The position numbers were made by a program, and so were the translations under genes. Below the pieces are notes generated by a model that was not told the origin of the DNA, did not search any database, and was given only the letters and a program-made list of their open reading frames with translations. From Desulfosporosinus meridiei DSM 13257 (lineage in GTDB: Bacteria; Bacillota; Desulfitobacteriia; Desulfitobacteriales; Desulfitobacteriaceae), in NCBI RefSeq assembly GCF_000231385.2, contig NC_018515.1:3740501-3804500 (forward strand): DNA of 64,000 nt, given 5' to 3'. Below are positions 61,319 through 64,000 of the stretch, in pieces (positions within the stretch are counted from its first letter, which is position 1; each line of letters begins with the position of its first letter).

Positions 61319-62983
61319 CTATTCTACTTCTTGAATAATTGGCAAGATCACAGGTCTGCGGCGAGTTTTTTCGTAGAAATGCTTACTTAAAGTATCTCTA
61401 ATCTGGTTCTTGAAGACAGCCCATTCAGTAACCCTGTTTTCCCTGCAACGAGCCATGGTTTGTTTAACTTTTTGTTTGGCTTCATCTAACATGGTTTCGG
61501 ACTCCCGAACATACACAAATCCACGGGTTACAACATCGGGTCCCGATACTATAGCGCCGCTGGCACGACTTATAGTCATGACGACAATAAGAATACCGTC
61601 TTGGGAAAGCTGTTTGCGATCTCGCAATACAATATTCCCCACATCTCCGATACCCAACCCGTCGATTAAGACTTTACCAGCCATGACTTTGCTGCCTAAT
61701 GCCGCCCCATGCCGAGTAAATTCAACTACGCCGCCGTTTTCAGTAATGAAAATATTTTCTCTGGGAATGCCCAGCTGTTCTGCTAATTGGGCATGTTTGA
61801 TTAACATGCGATACTCTCCGTGCACAGGCATAAAATACTGCGGGCGAACCATGCTCAGCATTAGTTTCTGCTCTTCTTGGCTTGCATGACCCGAGACATG
61901 CATACCTTCAGCCGATTCGTAAATCACATTAGCACCCAGTTTGAACAATTGGTCAACAGTCTTAGCAACTGATTTCTCGTTACCCGGAATAGGGCTCGCT
62001 GAAATGATTACAGTATCCCCGGGTTGAATCGCGACATGCCGATGATCATGGTTAGCCATTCGAGTCAAAGCAGACATCGGCTCTCCTTGGCTTCCTGTTG
62101 TTAAAATACAAGCCTGATTCCCCGGTAAGCCAATAATCTCATCAATATCAATTAGGGTTCCTTCCGGGATATCCAGATACCCTAGTTCTTCAGCAATTCC
62201 AACAATATTAACCATGCTTCTTCCCACCACTGCTACTTTTCGGTTTGTGTTTACAGCAGCAGTAATCGCTTGTTGGAGTCGATAAACGTTCGATGCAAAG
62301 CTAGCTAAAATAACACGATCTTTGGCATTCCGGAAGGCTTCATCAATCATTTCTCCGACATGACTTTCAGATGGAGTAAATCCAGCTCTTTCAACATTAG
62401 TACTGTCAGACAGTAAGCATAGAACTCCCTTGTCCCCCAGCTCTGAAAATTTATGAATGTCTAGTATCTCACCTGACACAGGGGTATGATCCAGCTTAAA
62501 ATCTCCTGTCACAACAACAGTTCCTAATGGGGAATGGATAGCAATCGAAACCGAATCCGGTATGCTGTGATTTACACGAATAAACTCAATTCGGAAAACT
62601 CCAAGCTTTATTACATCACGGGGCTGAACAACGGTAGCCTGTATATTGCTAAGGTTGTTTTCTTTCATCTTGGATTGAATAATACCTAAAGTCAAACGTG
62701 TTCCAAATACCGGCACATCCACATCTCTTAAAAGATAAGGCAATGCACCAATATGATCTTCGTGCCCATGGGTTAATAAGATCCCAAGCAGCATTTCTTT
62801 GTGCTCAATTAAGTATGTGTAGTCTGGTATTACAATGTCTATTCCGAGCATGTCTTCATCCGGAAACGCTAATCCTGCATCAACTAGCACCATTTGGTTG
62901 TCATAGCGGATCACTGTCATATTTTTTCCAATTTCACCAAGTCCACCTAATGGGATAATCTGCAATTTATGCTCTTTTGGCAA
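61319..62983 (-). CDS. rnj: Ribonuclease J
   Basis: The 554-residue RNase J has the metallo-beta-lactamase motif HGHEDH (residues 72-77), the beta-CASP domain (RLQQAITAAVNTNRKVAVVGRSMV) and the C-terminal dimerisation domain. The length is that of RNase J1/J2. It degrades and processes mRNA with 5'-exonuclease and endonuclease activity. TTG 62983 follows AGGAGGTG. In many Firmicutes rnj lies near dapA, as here. Confidence 0.94.
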   Translation of the reverse strand: MPKEHKLQIIPLGGLGEIGKNMTVIRYDNQMVLVDAGLAFPDEDMLGIDIVIPDYTYLIEHKEMLLGILLTHGHEDHIGALPYLLRDVDVPVFGTRLTLGIIQSKMKENNLSNIQATVVQPRDVIKLGVFRIEFIRVNHSIPDSVSIAIHSPLGTVVVTGDFKLDHTPVSGEILDIHKFSELGDKGVLCLLSDSTNVERAGFTPSESHVGEMIDEAFRNAKDRVILASFASNVYRLQQAITAAVNTNRKVAVVGRSMVNIVGIAEELGYLDIPEGTLIDIDEIIGLPGNQACILTTGSQGEPMSALTRMANHDHRHVAIQPGDTVIISASPIPGNEKSVAKTVDQLFKLGANVIYESAEGMHVSGHASQEEQKLMLSMVRPQYFMPVHGEYRMLIKHAQLAEQLGIPRENIFITENGGVVEFTRHGAALGSKVMAGKVLIDGLGIGDVGNIVLRDRKQLSQDGILIVVMTISRASGAIVSGPDVVTRGFVYVRESETMLDEAKQKVKQTMARCRENRVTEWAVFKNQIRDTLSKHFYEKTRRRPVILPIIQEVE

Positions 62984-63033
62984 TCAAACCACCTCCTATT
63001 TTGTGTTTCTTTATATCTCATGTGCCCAAAAAG

Positions 63034-63207
63034 CTAACGGGATTCTCCCGGTTTCTTAGCAGCCCAAAATTTAAGCAACAAAAAAGACGCGAAATAACAA
63101 AACGAACACAATGACGCCCAGTGTTCGCCAATACTTCGATAATCATCTATGAAACTAGCCGCACAATAAAGATAATATATTATAGCGCGAAAACCGAAGG
63201 CTTGCAA
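63034..63207 (-). CDS. Possible small membrane protein (57 residues)
   Basis: TTG 63207 opens a frame of 57 residues ending at TAG 63034. The translation is membrane-like (AIIYYLYCAASF and SLCSFCYFASFLLLKFW) with a basic tail, AAKKPGESR. AGGAG lies 13 bases upstream of the TTG, longer than ideal. A hairpin (about 63036-63055) overlaps the stop and a T-run follows. T-rich DNA can mimic such frames; this is a candidate only. Confidence 0.3.
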   Translation of the reverse strand: MQAFGFRAIIYYLYCAASFIDDYRSIGEHWASLCSFCYFASFLLLKFWAAKKPGESR

Positions 63208-63348
63208 GTTCGATCATCATCTCCTAAAATTCCTTAATTGCTCAATTCTGACATGATCCGTGTATTAAAAACCAAGATTCGGGAACGATATTTTAAGAGC
63301 ATATTACTTCATAAACTTTCTGACTAGTAATAGAAAGGTGGAATAGTC

Positions 63349-63486
63349 ATGACCAATGTTGTTTGTAGTGCAATCAAATGTCATCATAATGAGGATGGCC
63401 ATTGTCAACTCGAGACATTAAGTGTAACCTCCAGCTTAATGGATCGTGAAGCAGAGTGTGCTTTTTATGAACCCGGAGATAAATAA
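63349..63486 (+). CDS. DUF1540-family small cysteine protein
   Basis: A 45-residue protein with Cys6, Cys11, Cys19 and Cys37 and several His (CHHNEDGHC), the pattern of the DUF1540 family that probably binds a metal. It has a VVCSAIKC start and ECAFYEPGD end. AAAGGTGG precedes the ATG with seven bases spacing. It stands alone between rnj and dapA on the opposite strand. Function unknown. Confidence 0.8.
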   Translation: MTNVVCSAIKCHHNEDGHCQLETLSVTSSLMDREAECAFYEPGDK

Positions 63487-63521
63487 CCCCTTTTCTTCTA
63501 ACCTAAACTTATCTCTCTCAT

Positions 63522-63552
63522 TAAGTCATCACCTTTGATTGGTGATGACTTA
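63522..63552 (+). terminator. Terminator of the DUF1540 gene
   Basis: TAAGTCATCACC/GGTGATGACTTA, 12 base pairs, 36 bases past the stop codon. Confidence 0.75.
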
Positions 63553-63574
63553 TTCCGATGACTCAGAATACTTA

Positions 63575-63638
63575 TATTAAGCTCAGAAAGCTAATAAACC
63601 CCTGCTTGCAGAGGTTTATTAGCTTTCTGAGCTTAATA
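63575..63638. terminator. 26-bp perfect hairpin
   Basis: A 26-base stem around a 12-base loop (63601-63612). It lies 58 bases past the dapA stop codon and serves dapA on the minus strand or blocks read-through in both directions. Confidence 0.75.
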
Positions 63639-63696
63639 CTTAAAGGTGCTACCCAAATACACCTTTTTATTTTACAACAAAGTAGTTTATAGAACT

Positions 63697-64000
63697 TTAG
63701 ACCACTGTATTTCCAGGCATATCAGAAGCGACCTTCAATTCTAATGTCTCTACCTGTCTCCTATTATCGATTCGGGATTTTTTTGTAATTTTTAAGAGCT
63801 CCTCAAGAAATTTTAGTTCCTCTAGTGTAGCCTCAACAAGCGGTAATCGGACTCCCCCGGCTTTAATGCCAATCATGTTCATGAGCGCCTTAATCGGAAC
63901 AGGATTTGAAGTGACAAATATTCCTTTGAATACTGGGTAAAGCTCCAGGTGCCATTTTGTTGCCTGGGCAGTATCCCCGTTAAACCAGGCATCGATCATT
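63697..64000 (-). CDS. dapA: 4-hydroxy-tetrahydrodipicolinate synthase, C-terminal part
   Basis: The last 100 or so codons of DapA, cut by the window edge. Visible parts are the helical C-terminal domain (LELYPVFKGIFVTSNPVPIKALMNMIG, GGVRLPLVEATLEELKFLEELLK). The enzyme condenses pyruvate with aspartate semialdehyde in lysine and dipicolinate synthesis. After the usual end there are about 28 extra residues (KKSRIDNRRQ, KVASDMPGNTVV), longer than in Bacillus DapA. Confidence 0.9.
   Translation of the reverse strand, partial: MIDAWFNGDTAQATKWHLELYPVFKGIFVTSNPVPIKALMNMIGIKAGGVRLPLVEATLEELKFLEELLKITKKSRIDNRRQVETLELKVASDMPGNTVV

Noticed and set aside
1-64000. CRISPR array, tRNA, rRNA, intact insertion sequence or prophage
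   Set aside because: No regularly spaced repeats, tRNA cloverleaf patterns, rRNA-like stretches, transposase or phage genes were found by reading.

Overview
The window is about 40% GC and carries roughly 50 genes with Gram-positive ribosome-binding sites (AGGAGG, with frequent TTG and GTG starts). It has RNase J, a leucine T-box, HxlR, MocR and TetR regulators and several sigma-54 style features. Together these suggest an anaerobic, spore-forming member of the Clostridia, most likely the Desulfosporosinus/Desulfitobacterium group (Peptococcaceae sensu lato). The genus is an inference from gene content. No rRNA, tRNA, CRISPR array or intact transposon was seen.

Region 0-13 kb is a mosaic of small units: a membrane-anchored rhodanese, a DUF2680 secreted protein, an ABC exporter half-transporter, a REC-GGDEF protein, a divergent HxlR regulator/iron-sulfur flavoprotein pair, a decayed CheY, a DUF4352 protein, a divergent MocR(PdxR-like)/pyridoxal kinase pair, a soluble MCP-like protein, a three-repeat peptidoglycan-binding protein and a CBO0543-type membrane protein. 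Region 13-23 kb holds the first of two long acetyl-CoA hydrolase/transferase paralogs. It also holds a YeiH-family exporter operon (yeiH, a 37-residue membrane protein, a universal stress protein) next to a binding protein/histidine kinase/NtrC-type regulator operon. A sigma-54 promoter and an array of TGACA/TGTCA palindromes lie between the two operons and link them.

Region 23-38 kb contains two complete BMP-family (nucleoside-type) ABC importers in different gene orders, the second acetyl-CoA hydrolase/transferase between them, and a LutA/LutB-like iron-sulfur pair. Region 38-47 kb contains an M23 peptidase with bactofilin, leuA behind a T-box, and a MacAB-like efflux operon under a TetR repressor. 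Region 47-57 kb contains an unknown protein, a second yeiH with divergent LysR, an MBL-fold hydrolase, an aminotransferase next to a MocR regulator, a nitroreductase, a DUF6544-like protein and a decayed ABC transporter. Region 57-64 kb contains cbiMNQO plus cobK behind a cobalamin riboswitch and a second structured leader, RNase J, a DUF1540 protein and the 3' end of dapA.

The most interesting points are the predicted sigma-54 circuit driving yeiH-smORF-usp, the MocR protein that has lost its pyridoxal-phosphate lysine beside a pyridoxal kinase, the tandem leader elements ahead of cbiM, and the FadR-like palindromes shared by the two acyl-CoA enzymes. Many start codons were moved downstream of the longest open frame because a clear ribosome-binding site decides them; the evidence fields say where.
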